Source of the DNA: Bin87 sp965217175 | GTDB lineage: Bacteria > Chloroflexota > Dehalococcoidia > Lucifugimonadales > UBA3495 | DNA length: 64,000 nucleotides | Reading direction: 5' to 3' | NCBI GenBank assembly: GCA_965217175.1 | Contig: OZ244251.1 | Span: forward strand, 2,604,001-2,668,000 | Shown here: in pieces, positions 1 through 9,800 of the stretch | Layout: each line of letters starts with the position of its first letter | Numbering within the stretch: the stretch's first letter is position 1 | Translations under genes and position numbers: made by a program | Notes under the pieces: generated by a model | Database searches by the model: none | Seen by the model: only the letters and a program-made list of their open reading frames with translations | What the model was told of the DNA's origin: nothing

Positions 1-1
1 T

Positions 2-655
2 TTCAGGGGAGGGGGCGCCCCTTACCGCGTTGTTGACTACCACCCCACCATGCCCGGCTGGAACCCGGATTGGGACGAGCGCTGGGAGGAGGAATATGGT
101 TTTGATCCAGACAAATCCAGGGAGTTACTAACCCAGGCCGGCTACCCCGACGGTTTCAAGATGAAGATATATGGCGCTCACACACTGCCAGGAGTGCCAG
201 AAATGCCGGATATGGCGGAGGCCCTGAGCATCTATTTCGACCAGATTGGCATAGATGTCGAAATAGTGAGCGTTGAGTTCAGCGTGGTGCGCAACCAATT
301 CCGCAACAAGCTGGATAACGAGTTCTTGTATCCCCTGAGAAGCTCCCGGCGGCCATTGCAACAGCAAATCCGGGTCCACAATCTCCCCGCTCCACTTGGG
401 GTAGGCCATTTCTACGAAAGCGATTTCATTGTGGAAAAGTACGATGAGTTAACCCAGACCCTGGACCTGGTGGAACGAGACCGCATCTTCCGGGAAATTG
501 GAGACCACAAATTCGACAACTTTGCATCCATGCCTCTCCATTGGCTCTACATCCAAATGGCGGTGAACCCGGAAATAGTGGCTGAGTACAACTTCCCGGG
601 AACGGCTGGTTGGAATTTCAGTCACATGGAGACCATTAAAGCCGTGCCCCAATAG
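2..655 (+). CDS. ABC transporter substrate-binding protein, family 5 (C-terminal part, runs off the left edge)
   Basis: The frame is open from the first bases of the window, so this is the C-terminal part (about 217 residues) of a longer protein; the ATG at 50 is internal. The sequence matches the end of SBP_bac_5 (peptide/nickel/oligopeptide) binding proteins: an acidic DPDKSRELLTQAGYPDGF block typical of the segment before the second lobe, a lobe with EALSIYFDQIGIDVEI, and a closing 'LHWLYIQMAVNP' segment. Such proteins are exported and deliver peptides or other small solutes to an ABC permease. The N-terminal signal and lobe 1 lie outside the window, so the substrate cannot be guessed. It is followed by a strong terminator hairpin, so it ends its transcript. 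Confidence 0.85.
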   Translation, partial: FRGGGAPYRVVDYHPTMPGWNPDWDERWEEEYGFDPDKSRELLTQAGYPDGFKMKIYGAHTLPGVPEMPDMAEALSIYFDQIGIDVEIVSVEFSVVRNQFRNKLDNEFLYPLRSSRRPLQQQIRVHNLPAPLGVGHFYESDFIVEKYDELTQTLDLVERDRIFREIGDHKFDNFASMPLHWLYIQMAVNPEIVAEYNFPGTAGWNFSHMETIKAVPQ

Positions 656-699
656 ATCTTCGCCCGTTTTCGGCTCCGGGTTGCACGGGCAACCCAAGG

Positions 700-734
700 A
701 CAAAACGACTCCTGAGGTTCAGGGGTCGTTTTGT
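700..734 (+). terminator. Rho-independent terminator after the binding-protein gene
   Basis: A 16-bp stem with one G-T pair (700-715 with 719-734) closes on a 3-nt loop. The right arm ends in GTTTTGT and is followed by an AT-rich tail. It lies 45 nt after the stop at 655. The near-perfect symmetry, with A-rich left arm and T-rich right arm, could allow it to work in both directions. Confidence 0.85.
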
Positions 735-1142
735 CATTATTGATTCGTGCTGTTGGTGATTCCCCCTGGATGTTGGTTTACCGAAACGATTGATCGCGTC
801 GGCCGCTGATCGATGTTGGAACGCCAGGAGGTCGAGGACCACACTTGGCCAGAAAAAACGACATCGAGAAACGGGGTCGGCCAACCATCCTGACCCGCAC
901 AATTCGCTAACCACCCCTGGCGTTCAAGGACCTGCCAATGCCCCGCGCCTGCTGCAACGTCGGATTGAATTCAGCCATCCCTGAGCGAACACCTGAATAT
1001 CTCCAGGGTGCATGTACGTTTGTGTTCGCCATCGATTTTGGGTACATTATGTGCGCCCGCGCCACCGTCTCCGCGGTTAGCGTGCGGGAAAAGTTAATCG
1101 TGTTGAACACTTAATAAAACGCAAGCCCGAGGAGGAACCCGA
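735..1142. other. Intergenic stretch, no gene recognised
   Basis: Frames here on both strands are short and look like no known protein. The last bases before 1143 carry a good ribosome-binding site (GAGGAGG about 1130-1136). I see no recognisable SAM or cobalamin riboswitch, although the next gene is MetE-like. Confidence 0.5.
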
Positions 1143-2306
1143 ATGGCGGACACGCCTCTGTTCCCAGTAACCGTGGTCGGGAGTTGGCCCCGCTCCACTG
1201 AATTGGTGCGCGCCCTGCGCAGCAAGGAAGCCGGCGACATCACTTTGGCGGAGTTTAATCAGGTAGCTGACGGTGAAGTCCTGGCTTGCATCCGTGCTCA
1301 GGAAGAAGCCGGAGTGGACATCCTCAGCGACGGGGAACAACGCCGCGATAATTTCTACTCGTTTGCGGTGGACAAACTCACCGGTATGCGACTGATGAAG
1401 GTTTCGGAACTGTTGGACTACTCCAGGGATCGCGCCCGCATGGAAGAGGTTCTTAGAGCCCTGGACGTGCCATCCTTCGCCATCAAAAGCCCCATCGTTG
1501 TCGATCGCATCGGCAAGCGGGAGGGGCTAGCCCAGGATGAATTGGCCTTCATGCGCGAGCACACCGACCGGGCGATCAAAATTCCTCTGCCTGGCCCCTA
1601 CATGCTGACCCGATCCAGCTGGTTTGAGGGGTTGTCTGACCGGGTGTACCCAAATCCTGAAGACCTGGCCGAAGACGTAGTTGCCATCCTCCGGGAAGAA
1701 ATCATCGCCCTCCGCGACCAGGGGTGTGACTTTGTCCAGTTGGACGAACCCATCCTGAGTCAGGTGGTATTCGGTGAGGAGAGCACCGAGACATTCATGT
1801 GCGCTGCCTTGCCCAACCGTCGCGACCCCACCGATGAGCTGGAATTCGCGGTGCGCTTGATGAACGAGACAACCGAGGGCATTACCGGTATCAAAACTGG
1901 TGTTCACATCTGTCGGGGCAACTGGAGTCGCCGCGAAGATGTGCTGTTAACCGGCAACTATGGACCGATGCTTCCCTACCTCACACAGATGAACATCGAT
2001 CAGCTTGTCCTGGAGTGCGCCACTCCACGCGCCGGTGAGATGGAAGTCTTCAAGGAATACAGCAATGAAAAAGAAATAGGTTTCGGGGTGGTCAATCCGC
2101 GCACCGACGACATCGAACCACCGGAACAGATCGTTGCCCGCGTCAAGGAATTGCTGCAATACTTTGATCCCGAAAAGATTTTCCTGAACCCCGACTGCGG
2201 TTTCGGCACGTTTGCTGAACGGAACGTCAATACCCACGAAATGGCCGCCAGGAAAATGAAAACGATCGCCCAGGCAGCCGAGCTGCTCAGGGCCGAATAT
2301 CAGTAA
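1143..2306 (+). CDS. MetE-like (cobalamin-independent methionine synthase C-terminal domain) protein
   Basis: 387 residues, about the size of stand-alone MetE catalytic domains (UROD/MetE TIM barrel) and half of full-length MetE. The N-terminus has the VVGSWPRS motif of this fold. Candidate zinc ligands are present: H255 and C257 (in VHICRGNW), E291 (in LVLECATP) and C352 (in NPDCGFGT), matching the His-x-Cys...Glu...Cys set of MetE. In the family the Zn-bound thiol is methylated, in MetE homocysteine from methyltetrahydrofolate. Single-domain homologues in catabolic contexts may use other methyl donors or thiols. It starts at an ATG after GAGGAGG and heads a three-gene operon with an OsmC protein (56 nt on) and a rhodanese, so a role in organosulfur or thiol metabolism is an inference from context. 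Confidence 0.85.
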   Translation: MADTPLFPVTVVGSWPRSTELVRALRSKEAGDITLAEFNQVADGEVLACIRAQEEAGVDILSDGEQRRDNFYSFAVDKLTGMRLMKVSELLDYSRDRARMEEVLRALDVPSFAIKSPIVVDRIGKREGLAQDELAFMREHTDRAIKIPLPGPYMLTRSSWFEGLSDRVYPNPEDLAEDVVAILREEIIALRDQGCDFVQLDEPILSQVVFGEESTETFMCAALPNRRDPTDELEFAVRLMNETTEGITGIKTGVHICRGNWSRREDVLLTGNYGPMLPYLTQMNIDQLVLECATPRAGEMEVFKEYSNEKEIGFGVVNPRTDDIEPPEQIVARVKELLQYFDPEKIFLNPDCGFGTFAERNVNTHEMAARKMKTIAQAAELLRAEYQ

Positions 2307-2362
2307 GGCAAAAAACGCGCGATCCTCACCAAGCACCTACGAATCGAATGGAGGAGCTGAAC

Positions 2363-2896
2363 ATGACACAAGAAGGAATCCTCAACGGGTTACCCCGAGA
2401 AAAACTCGCCGAAGTGCTCGACTCCTTCCGCGACCCCGAAGTGTTTAATGCCGTAACCGGCCCCTGGAAATCGCGGGTGGTCTGGCAGGACGGGATGCGT
2501 GCTCGCGCCTATATGCGAAACCACCAGGTGGACATGGACGAACCCGGCGATCTCACCGCTACCGACGTGGCCGCCAGCGCCCACGAACAACTGCTGTCTG
2601 CCATCGGTAGCTGCATGACCGTTGGCTTTGTGGTCAACGCCACCAAACAGGGCGTTCGCATTCACGACCTCGAAGTGGCGGTAGAAGGGTATTTCGACAA
2701 CATTCGCAAGTGGGCTGGCGTCGAAGACGAAGGAAACCCGGGTTACGGTAAAATCTCGGCAAAGTGCTTCGTGCGCGCCGATGCCGATGAGGAAACCTTG
2801 CGCGAAATTTGGCGCCTGGCAGTGGAAGGTTCTCCCGTCACTCAATCGGTGGCCAACTCAACGGCGGTCGAGACCGACTTTGAAGCGATCGGTTAA
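2363..2896 (+). CDS. OsmC-family protein lacking the second redox cysteine
   Basis: 177 residues. The ATG at 2348 is rejected because the GAGGAG Shine-Dalgarno lies just downstream of it; the ATG at 2363 is correctly spaced. The OsmC/Ohr fold is indicated by 'EQLLSAIGSCMTVGF', followed by the long helix and 'GVRIHDLEVAVEGYFD'. OsmC and Ohr reduce organic hydroperoxides with two cysteines. Here C84 (GSCMT) is kept, but the second position (normally CP in the C-terminal helix) is S157 in 'EGSPVTQS'. Another cysteine lies in 'AKCFVRADA'. It may therefore not be a classical peroxidase. Its stop codon overlaps the start of the next gene (TAATG), indicating translational coupling to the rhodanese. 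Confidence 0.85.
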   Translation: MTQEGILNGLPREKLAEVLDSFRDPEVFNAVTGPWKSRVVWQDGMRARAYMRNHQVDMDEPGDLTATDVAASAHEQLLSAIGSCMTVGFVVNATKQGVRIHDLEVAVEGYFDNIRKWAGVEDEGNPGYGKISAKCFVRADADEETLREIWRLAVEGSPVTQSVANSTAVETDFEAIG

Positions 2897-3669
2897 TGGC
2901 CGCTTTCGTCTCTCCTGACTGGGTCGCCGATCACATCGGTCGACCGGGGTACCTGATCATCGATCCCCGGTCGGCAATGCGCTATCTGATGGGTCATCTT
3001 AGAGGAGCCGTCAGCGTTCCGTTCAAAAAACTGCAGACGCCGGACGGACGCCTCGGAACGCCGGACCAACTTGCCACCGTGTTCGGTCACGTGGGTCTGG
3101 GCGACGATGTTATACCGGTACTATACGACCACCAGGATGGCCGCAACGCCGCCATGGCAGCCTGGGTGCTGGAGTATCTGGGCCGGGAGGACGTCCACAT
3201 CATGGACATGCTCTACGACGCCTGGAAGGACTCGGGCCGCGACGTGCTTTATCGGCCAGTGCCCACCGAACCCAAACCTTTCACATCGCGCCTCAACCCA
3301 GCCGCGCGCGCCACGTTGGACGATCTGGCCAACGCCGGCGGCGCAATACTTCTGGATGCCCGGTCTCCCGAGGAATTTCGTGGCGAAGTGGAAATGGACC
3401 ATCGCCCGGGCCACATCCCCGGCGCGATCAACCTCTCACACTCCGAGATGGTCGGGGACGGAGGCAAACTACTCATCGACCCGTCGGCGCTGCACCAGAG
3501 GTTGGCCGCCCTGGGCATAACGACTCAAGATACAGTGGTGGCCTACTGCCGCAGCGGGGTCCGAGCCTCACTCACCTATCTTGCCATGAAGCAGGCCGGT
3601 TATAACGTCCGCCTCTACGACGGGTCGTACGCCGAATGGATGGACAGCGATCACCCCGTAGCCCTCTGA
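2896..3669 (+). CDS. Two-domain rhodanese (thiosulfate / 3-mercaptopyruvate sulfurtransferase)
   Basis: 257 residues forming two tandem rhodanese domains (about 1-115 and 135-257). The catalytic cysteine is C218 in the active loop CRSGVRA of the second domain. The first domain has the 'HLRGAVSVPF' signature but an Asp-rich loop (LYDHQDGRNA) where the active cysteine would be, as usual for the inactive first domain of TST/MST enzymes. These enzymes move sulfane sulfur from thiosulfate or mercaptopyruvate to a thiol acceptor. The start overlaps the OsmC stop by one base, so the two are co-translated. With the MetE-like gene this gives a sulfur-themed operon. Confidence 0.9.
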   Translation: MAAFVSPDWVADHIGRPGYLIIDPRSAMRYLMGHLRGAVSVPFKKLQTPDGRLGTPDQLATVFGHVGLGDDVIPVLYDHQDGRNAAMAAWVLEYLGREDVHIMDMLYDAWKDSGRDVLYRPVPTEPKPFTSRLNPAARATLDDLANAGGAILLDARSPEEFRGEVEMDHRPGHIPGAINLSHSEMVGDGGKLLIDPSALHQRLAALGITTQDTVVAYCRSGVRASLTYLAMKQAGYNVRLYDGSYAEWMDSDHPVAL

Positions 3670-3981
3670 AATCCTTTCCGACTGGTTAGCCAGTACGGAC
3701 AGGCGGCGGTGTCGGAGAATCCGCTTCCCATCTCGGTGAGTCTGGACCTGGTGCCAACAACCGGTTTAAACCAGGCCACCGCATTGTTGATACACAGTTC
3801 CGTCAGTTGCCGCAAATGTCACTGACATCCGGCGGCGCTGGACCGATTGCTATCCGCAGCGCAGCCGACCGACGCCGCAAATACACCCCCAAGAGCCTAC
3901 CGAGTGATGGCTATCGTGGGATATAAGGGCCCGCAGCCCCTGCGTTCTTTTTGTCAGACCCACGGCTATCCGGAGAGTGAC
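3670..3981. other. Intergenic between convergent genes
   Basis: About 310 bases between the rhodanese stop and the amidohydrolase stop. No convincing gene, tRNA or clean terminator is seen; a long open frame entering from 3847 is only the shadow of the minus-strand amidohydrolase. Confidence 0.5.
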
Positions 3982-4815
3982 CTATCCCGCTGTAGGCGCT
4001 TGCAGCATCGGCCACAACTGATGGGCAGCCTCGCCCATGATCCAATTGCGGTCGTCGTCGGAAAGCCAGGGCAGGGCCGTTTGGCCGAGCTGTACCTGCC
4101 CGATGTACCCACCTTCACGCGACGAAGGGAAGTTGGAGCCCCACATCACGCGCCGCGGTGTGAACGCCTCAATCACACGCCTGAAGAGGTCCTGCTCGGG
4201 CGCGGTCAGGTCGGCGTAAGGGCCGAGACTGGTGCTGGAAATTCGCAGGTAGACGTTGGGCAGTTGGGCCAGGGTTTCCAGGGCGGTAGTCATACCGGCC
4301 TTGTCTCCGGCGCCGCTCCAGCCAGCGAAATGGTCTGGGGCGAAGAGCACGTTGGGGTGCCGGGCGCCCATGTTCCGCATCGCCTCGACCTTGTCCGGTT
4401 GGCCGCCGCCGCCGATGGAGATCGGAACGCCGAGAGCCTCGGCTCGCTGCCAGAGAGCATCGCAGCGAGGATCGTCGGGCTCGGCCTGACTCTGGAGTCG
4501 CACGCCCGTCATGCCGCGCTCGTTCACCCAATACGACAGCAAGTCCGCGGCATCGGGCGCAGCCGGGTCCAGTATCCCCACCGCAACGGTGCGTGGAGTA
4601 AACCGCAGGGCACTGTCGCACTGGTAGGCGTTGTCAAGACCGTAGGTGCCGTTGGGCTGAACCAGGGTTGCGCACTCCACACCGGCCTGGTCCATCTCGG
4701 CGATCAAGTCCTCAACGTCGTTGCTGACCTCGGTGGACCATCCTCGCGCGCCGGGGTCTAGCGGGTGCTTGGCCTTGTCGCTGCTGACCACATGCGTATG
4801 GGTGTCGATGATCAT
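3982..4815 (-). CDS. Amidohydrolase-2 family metal-dependent hydrolase
   Basis: 277 residues beginning MIIDTHTHVV. I chose 4815 because an AGGAG lies about 9 bases upstream; the longer frame adds 17 residues without a ribosome site. The N-terminal His-x-His motif, a central GVRLQSQ strand, 'VLFAPDHFAGW' and the C-terminal 'RVMWGSNFP' (Asp/Ser position at the end of barrel strand 8, here Asn) are those of the PF04909 TIM barrel. Relatives are dicarboxylate lactonases, decarboxylases and 2-pyrone-4,6-dicarboxylate hydrolase-like enzymes acting in the cytoplasm. The usual GSD is GSN here, so the catalytic or metal Asp is replaced; this may mark a metal-light subfamily. It is monocistronic. Confidence 0.85.
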   Translation of the reverse strand: MIIDTHTHVVSSDKAKHPLDPGARGWSTEVSNDVEDLIAEMDQAGVECATLVQPNGTYGLDNAYQCDSALRFTPRTVAVGILDPAAPDAADLLSYWVNERGMTGVRLQSQAEPDDPRCDALWQRAEALGVPISIGGGGQPDKVEAMRNMGARHPNVLFAPDHFAGWSGAGDKAGMTTALETLAQLPNVYLRISSTSLGPYADLTAPEQDLFRRVIEAFTPRRVMWGSNFPSSREGGYIGQVQLGQTALPWLSDDDRNWIMGEAAHQLWPMLQAPTAG

Positions 4816-5494
4816 GGGCAAAACTCCTGGAGGGACTGCATCGAACGGAATGCCGAAGTTTAGCACACCGCTCAGGGCGATGAAACCAGCAACGGGTCTG
4901 GCCCAGGTTCATTCGATTACCCGTTCATCCTGAGTCCGTCAAAGGACCGCCATGAGCCCGTCGAAAGATCACCAATATTCTGCCCGCCAGATTGCATCCG
5001 GCCATCCAAAAGCCTCCCGTTGATCCGTGGCCGCCTGCCGTCGGTGCATGACCCGTTGTTGCGCCGCCGTCACCTGAGTAGTAGCCGCCACCCGATGGCT
5101 AGTCATCTCCCCCGGTACAATAAATCTTCAGATATGATGGGGCCTCAGGGATGTCCGATCCAAGCCTGATACACAGCGTAGATAGCAACTCCAGCGCCAC
5201 CGACCCACCATCCACTGTAATAACGCCGAGGTCTGCCCTGCCAGACAGGTTCATAGGGCCGACGCATCCGGACCGAACGCGAGCCGCAATTTATCATATC
5301 TCTGCTACCACAGAATTAGTCACGCCACGCAGCAACAGCACCGAAGCAGGGTTGACCACGCACCGGAACCTTGACTCGTAAACAAACGGGTAATGCGAGG
5401 AGGCTCTGTTAGAGTACAGGCGAACCCGGGACCCGGCCACAAGCCGAATCGTCCCCTCCACTTAGATACGAAAGGTCAGGTAAGAGTCCGATTC
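4816..5494. other. Intergenic region between divergent genes
   Basis: Nearly 680 bases between the amidohydrolase start and the MFS start. Short plus-strand frames (e.g. 5151-5381) are rich in Ser/Thr/Pro/Arg and have no ribosome site, so I do not call them. Around 4926-4971 the sequence 'TTCATCCTGAG...CGTCAAAGGA...GAGCCCGTCGAAAG' resembles a short dispersed repeat common in environmental genomes. Promoters for both flanking genes should lie here but none is clear. Confidence 0.45.
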
Positions 5495-6730
5495 ATGCGC
5501 GTTTATTACGGGTGGTGGGTTGCCGCCGCAGCTGCTGGCATCCAGTTTGCCAACGCTGCCACCGCTATCGGCATCCTCACTGTGTTTGTAATCCCCATGA
5601 GCCAGGAATTCGGTTGGAACCGTACCGAAGTTGCCGGCGCTACCAGTTTGGGCGCCGTGTTAGGCGCTGCTCTTGCTCCTTTCAGCGGCAATCTGATCGA
5701 CCGCATGGGAGCCCGGATAATACTCGTCGTTGGGGGATTCGTGGTAGTGCTGGGCTGCCTCTACCTGTCCACGGCGCATACCCTCTTGGGTTTCTACGTT
5801 GCTTTCACCATGATCAGAATCGCCGACCAGGGGCTGATTCAGATCGGCGCTTCGGTAACTGCCAGCAAATGGTTCTTGAGGTATCGTGGCCGGGCAACCG
5901 GATTGGTATCCTTCGGTGGATTCGTAGGCATAGTCGTAGTCGCCCCTCTGGTGCAGTTGGTCATTGGCAATTGGGGTTGGAGGCCAGCCTGGGTCGCGCT
6001 TGCCGCCTTGATGTTGGGTGTAGGCGTAATCCCGTCCGCACTGATAATTCGGCGGCAACCGGAGGACCTGGGTCTGGTTATTGATGGCGCTACCGTCCAG
6101 ACGCGGTCCGACGGTGAACCCGGTTTGGGAATGGACGAGCAATCATTGCCTTTACGTACGGTAATCAAGACCCCAGCCTTCTGGTTGATCCTGCTTTCGT
6201 TGTTTCTGGTCAGTACATCAACATCGGGCATCGGGCTTCACCTGATCCCCCACCTCACCCAACAGGGTCTATCCGCCGGGGCGGCAGTGGGAGCGGTCAG
6301 CGTCATGTCTGTGTCCGGAGCTTTCGCGGCGTTGGCATTCGGTTTCGTCGCGGAGAGAGTGTCCGCCAAACTCTTGCTGGCGATGGTATATCTGCTCGGC
6401 GCGGTCAGCATGTGGGTGCTCATGGGAGCCCACACCTTGCCGGAAGCGTACATGTTCGCCGTTTTACAAGGGTCAGTCGGTAGCGGAGTGAATACCCTGG
6501 CCCCATTGATGTGGGCCCGCTACTACGGACGAAGGACACTGGGCAGTATCTTCGGGTTGAGCCGGGCGGCTCAGGTTGTTGGCTTCGCGGTTGGCCCGCT
6601 GGGATCTGCGGTCGCCTTCGACAGGACGGGAACATACCAGGGAGCCTTCCTGACCCTGGCATTGGTGTCGGTCGCTGCCGCATTGCTCCTCGTAACCACC
6701 CGGCGACCAACGCTCCTCAACCGGTCTTGA
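5495..6730 (+). CDS. MFS transporter (monocarboxylate-type subfamily)
   Basis: 411 residues with about 12 predicted membrane helices. I start at the ATG at 5495, giving the usual N-terminus MRVYYGWWVAAAAAG directly before helix 1; the upstream in-frame sequence is hydrophilic and unlike the family. Motif A between helices 2 and 3 reads 'GNLIDRMGARIILV'. The central loop begins 'RRQPEDLGLVIDGA', shared by the other carriers in this window (24598-25929, 26125-27372). This FYYGW...RRxPEDxGL subfamily typically carries organic acids across the inner membrane; the exact substrate is unknown. It stands alone between intergenic regions. Confidence 0.88.
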   Translation: MRVYYGWWVAAAAAGIQFANAATAIGILTVFVIPMSQEFGWNRTEVAGATSLGAVLGAALAPFSGNLIDRMGARIILVVGGFVVVLGCLYLSTAHTLLGFYVAFTMIRIADQGLIQIGASVTASKWFLRYRGRATGLVSFGGFVGIVVVAPLVQLVIGNWGWRPAWVALAALMLGVGVIPSALIIRRQPEDLGLVIDGATVQTRSDGEPGLGMDEQSLPLRTVIKTPAFWLILLSLFLVSTSTSGIGLHLIPHLTQQGLSAGAAVGAVSVMSVSGAFAALAFGFVAERVSAKLLLAMVYLLGAVSMWVLMGAHTLPEAYMFAVLQGSVGSGVNTLAPLMWARYYGRRTLGSIFGLSRAAQVVGFAVGPLGSAVAFDRTGTYQGAFLTLALVSVAAALLLVTTRRPTLLNRS

Positions 6731-6865
6731 CGAATCTCGTCGTGGGTGGGAATTCGCGGCCATCACGCGCGACAGCAATCGGCTCCGGCCGGCGAACCCG
6801 GTTGCCGCCACCTGACGGGGAGCGGTGACCCTCGTCCCTGTAAATCCGTCCAGGGAATGGCTGCG

Positions 6866-9800
6866 TCACACAGCCAGCGGTCTCAACTGGGGAAGCTGAA
6901 GCAGCGATCTAACCTGCTCAGTGTCCGGCGCATCCGTTACGGCCCGAATTAACAGCTTCCCGGCTTCGAACGCAGCCACTGGTATGCCGTTGCGGAATAC
7001 GATGCGATTTCCCGGTACGGCGGGCACTCTGTCGCCAGCGGTCAGGATGCCTGTCAGATTCAGGGGATCACAGGCCGAGATTGCCACCATGCTCCCGGTG
7101 GGTTCGCTGCGTTTGACTTCCCTCAACAAGTCCACGGCTTCGGGAAGGCCGAATTGTTCACCCACGAAACCGGTTACAAAGCGCCCTCCCCGTATCTCGC
7201 CTCGAGCTTCCATGCGACGCAACACGCGAACTGCGTCCCGCCAGCTGGGGCCTGTAGACTCCCGCGCCAATATCTCCGGGAACACCACACCGTACCGGCG
7301 CAGCAGTTGCGTCACCCGCATTTCGACGGCGTCAGTCGCCGGGTCCAGCGACTCCAGAATCGACCAGCGGCTGTGGGCTTCCCGCCGGCGCGGGTCGAGC
7401 CGTCGCCCGGGGGTGTGCCGGCGACGGGATGATCGGTTGCCATCAGGCGCTCCGTTACGATTCTTGCCAGATCGACCGTTGACCCGGCGCCGCAAGGGTT
7501 GCAGGCTATCGCAGGTTACCCGGCCCTGAGCCGCCAGCAGCCATAGCGCTTCTTCGACATCAGACGGCAACCGCCGGGTGATAGAGATAATATCGGACGT
7601 GAAGCAGGCTCCACGCTGGGACAGTACCGACAGCACCTCGGCGGCGGCTCCACTCCCGGCATCGCCTTCCGGCTGTACCGGCCCCAGCAGCCAGTCCAGG
7701 CATTCCCGCAGTCCCAAAGTAACGGGTGTGGCGCGAGTTAGCGGCGACCTGGCGCTGGAACCGTTGGCGGTGGCGATCTGCCGGCTCATGCACCCCCACA
7801 CCACCTCACCACCCATGGACAAACGATCCAGCAGATCGGGCTTATAATCCTGCATCCGGGGAGCTATAACCTCGGACTCCAGGACGCCGGCAGCGACCTC
7901 GAAACCCTGTAGTTGCTCGATTATGTCCAGCAGTCCTCCCTCCCCTACCGCTGCGGTTGCCGGATCCAGGTGCTGCCACCGAAACAGGAACCGCATTAGA
8001 GTGGTCTGGGAAACGGGTTCAATCTGCCGGCGAAGCCTCCCCAGCGTGCCCCGGTGGATTCGGGCCAGTATTCGCCGATCACAAAATTCCACTTCCACCG
8101 CGCCAGGCCGAAAGCGTCCGCGCAAAACCAGCCCTTCACCCTCCAGCTGGGCCAGAGCAAAAGTGACACCAGCGCAATCCAGCCTCAGGGTTTCAGCGAG
8201 CTCGTTGGCGGTGATGGGCCCAGAAGACTCGACCCAACCGCGCAAGATGGACAGTGTCGCCAGCTCAGCAGCGATCGCCGGACCGGCATTCTCCACGTCG
8301 CCGGGCGAAGGCCAGAAGCGGGCCGATGGGTACGCCGCGAATGCGACGGGCAAACGTTCCGCCGCCACCCAGCCGTGCCATTCGCCGGGCAAAGTTATGC
8401 GATAGGCTCGATTGACGGCGGCCAGGTTGGCGAACCACCCGGCCAGGAGAAGCGAATCTGCGTCGCGCTGGCGCCCTGCTGCACAGGTCTCGGGGAGAAT
8501 TCCCAGGTTCAGGAGTGCATCGTGCAGCTCATCGGGGTCCCGAATTGGCGGCCATGCGTTGGCGTGTTCCTCTTCGATTGCGATTGCGTCCAGTTGCCCC
8601 AGTTCCCGGGAGTCCTCCGGCAGAGCCCGGCGCAGCGCAACCGCTCTGGAGCGCCGCTCTTCCAGGGGAGCGTCGTCAAGAAAGGCATAGGGCATGGCGT
8701 TCAGAATCTGGTGACAGAACACGGAAGGCTGTACCGTATCCCGAGCGTACACCTCAATCTCTCCCTTTTCGATGGTTGCCAGAACCCGCTCCAGGCCCGG
8801 CAAGTCCATCGCCTCGGTGAGACAGTCGCGAACGGTCTCGAATACCAGCGGGTGATCCGGCGGTTCGATTTCTACGCCGGGGGCGTTGTCCTGGCATTGT
8901 ACCTGGGCCGGAAACACTGCCGCCAGCAGGTCCTCCGAGCGCATCCTCTGCAAGGGAGCCGGCACCTTGCGGCCTCCGGCATGACGGAGCAGGGCCAGAA
9001 ACCGAGAGGCATTCCACCGCCATCGCGTACCGAATACGGGCGCCTGGAGAACCGCCTGCAAGAGTACGTCTCCCACAGTGCGGGAGGATAGAAAAGTAAA
9101 CACATCCGTGAGTGGAAACGAGAGATTCGGCCCCAGGGAGAAGTTCAAACCGTCGTCGGTGGCGGATGCCTGCAATTCGAAGTCGAATGTGCGGCAAATC
9201 CGTTTGCGGAGCGCCATGCCCCAGGCCCGATTGATGGCCGCTCCAAACGGGGAGTGAATCACCAGTTGCATTCCGCCGCTCTCGTCGAAAAATCGCTCCG
9301 CGACCACTCGGTTGCCAGTCGGCACCATCCCCAGCACGCGCTTGCCCTCTGCCAGATACTCCACGATCTGTTTCGCGCCGTCGGCATCGATCCCGCACTC
9401 CCGAATCAACCATGCCTGCGCTTCGTTGGGGCATTCCAGTCGTGCATCCACGGCCTCGCGCAATTCGCTAATTTCGCCAGACAATTCCCAGGTGCGGCCC
9501 GGCGCTTCGCCCAGCCAGAACGGGATGGTGGGAGCCAGGCCGTGGGCGTCCTCAACCCGAACCTTGCCGCTCTCCACCCGGCGGATTTTCCAGGCCGTAT
9601 TGCCCAGTAGAAACACGTCCCCGGCCATACTCTCGATAGCGAAATCCTCGTTAACGGTGCCGACGAAGGTGTCCTCCGGGGCGGCGATCACGTCGTAGTC
9701 GGCGTTGTCGGGTATGGCGCCCCCGCTGGTCAGCGCCGCCAGGCGCGCGCCACGCCGGCCTTTGAGTACGCGATTCACACCGTCCCGGTGCAGGTGCGCT

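Noticed and set aside
735..1142. SAM or cobalamin riboswitch before the MetE-like gene
   Set aside because: No conserved riboswitch core was found by reading.
3847..4761. Long plus-strand open frame (304 codons)
   Set aside because: Opposite the amidohydrolase gene; composition is that of a shadow and there is no ribosome site or family match.
5151..5381. Small plus-strand frame before the first MFS gene
   Set aside because: Ser/Thr/Pro/Arg-rich, no ribosome site, no similarity.
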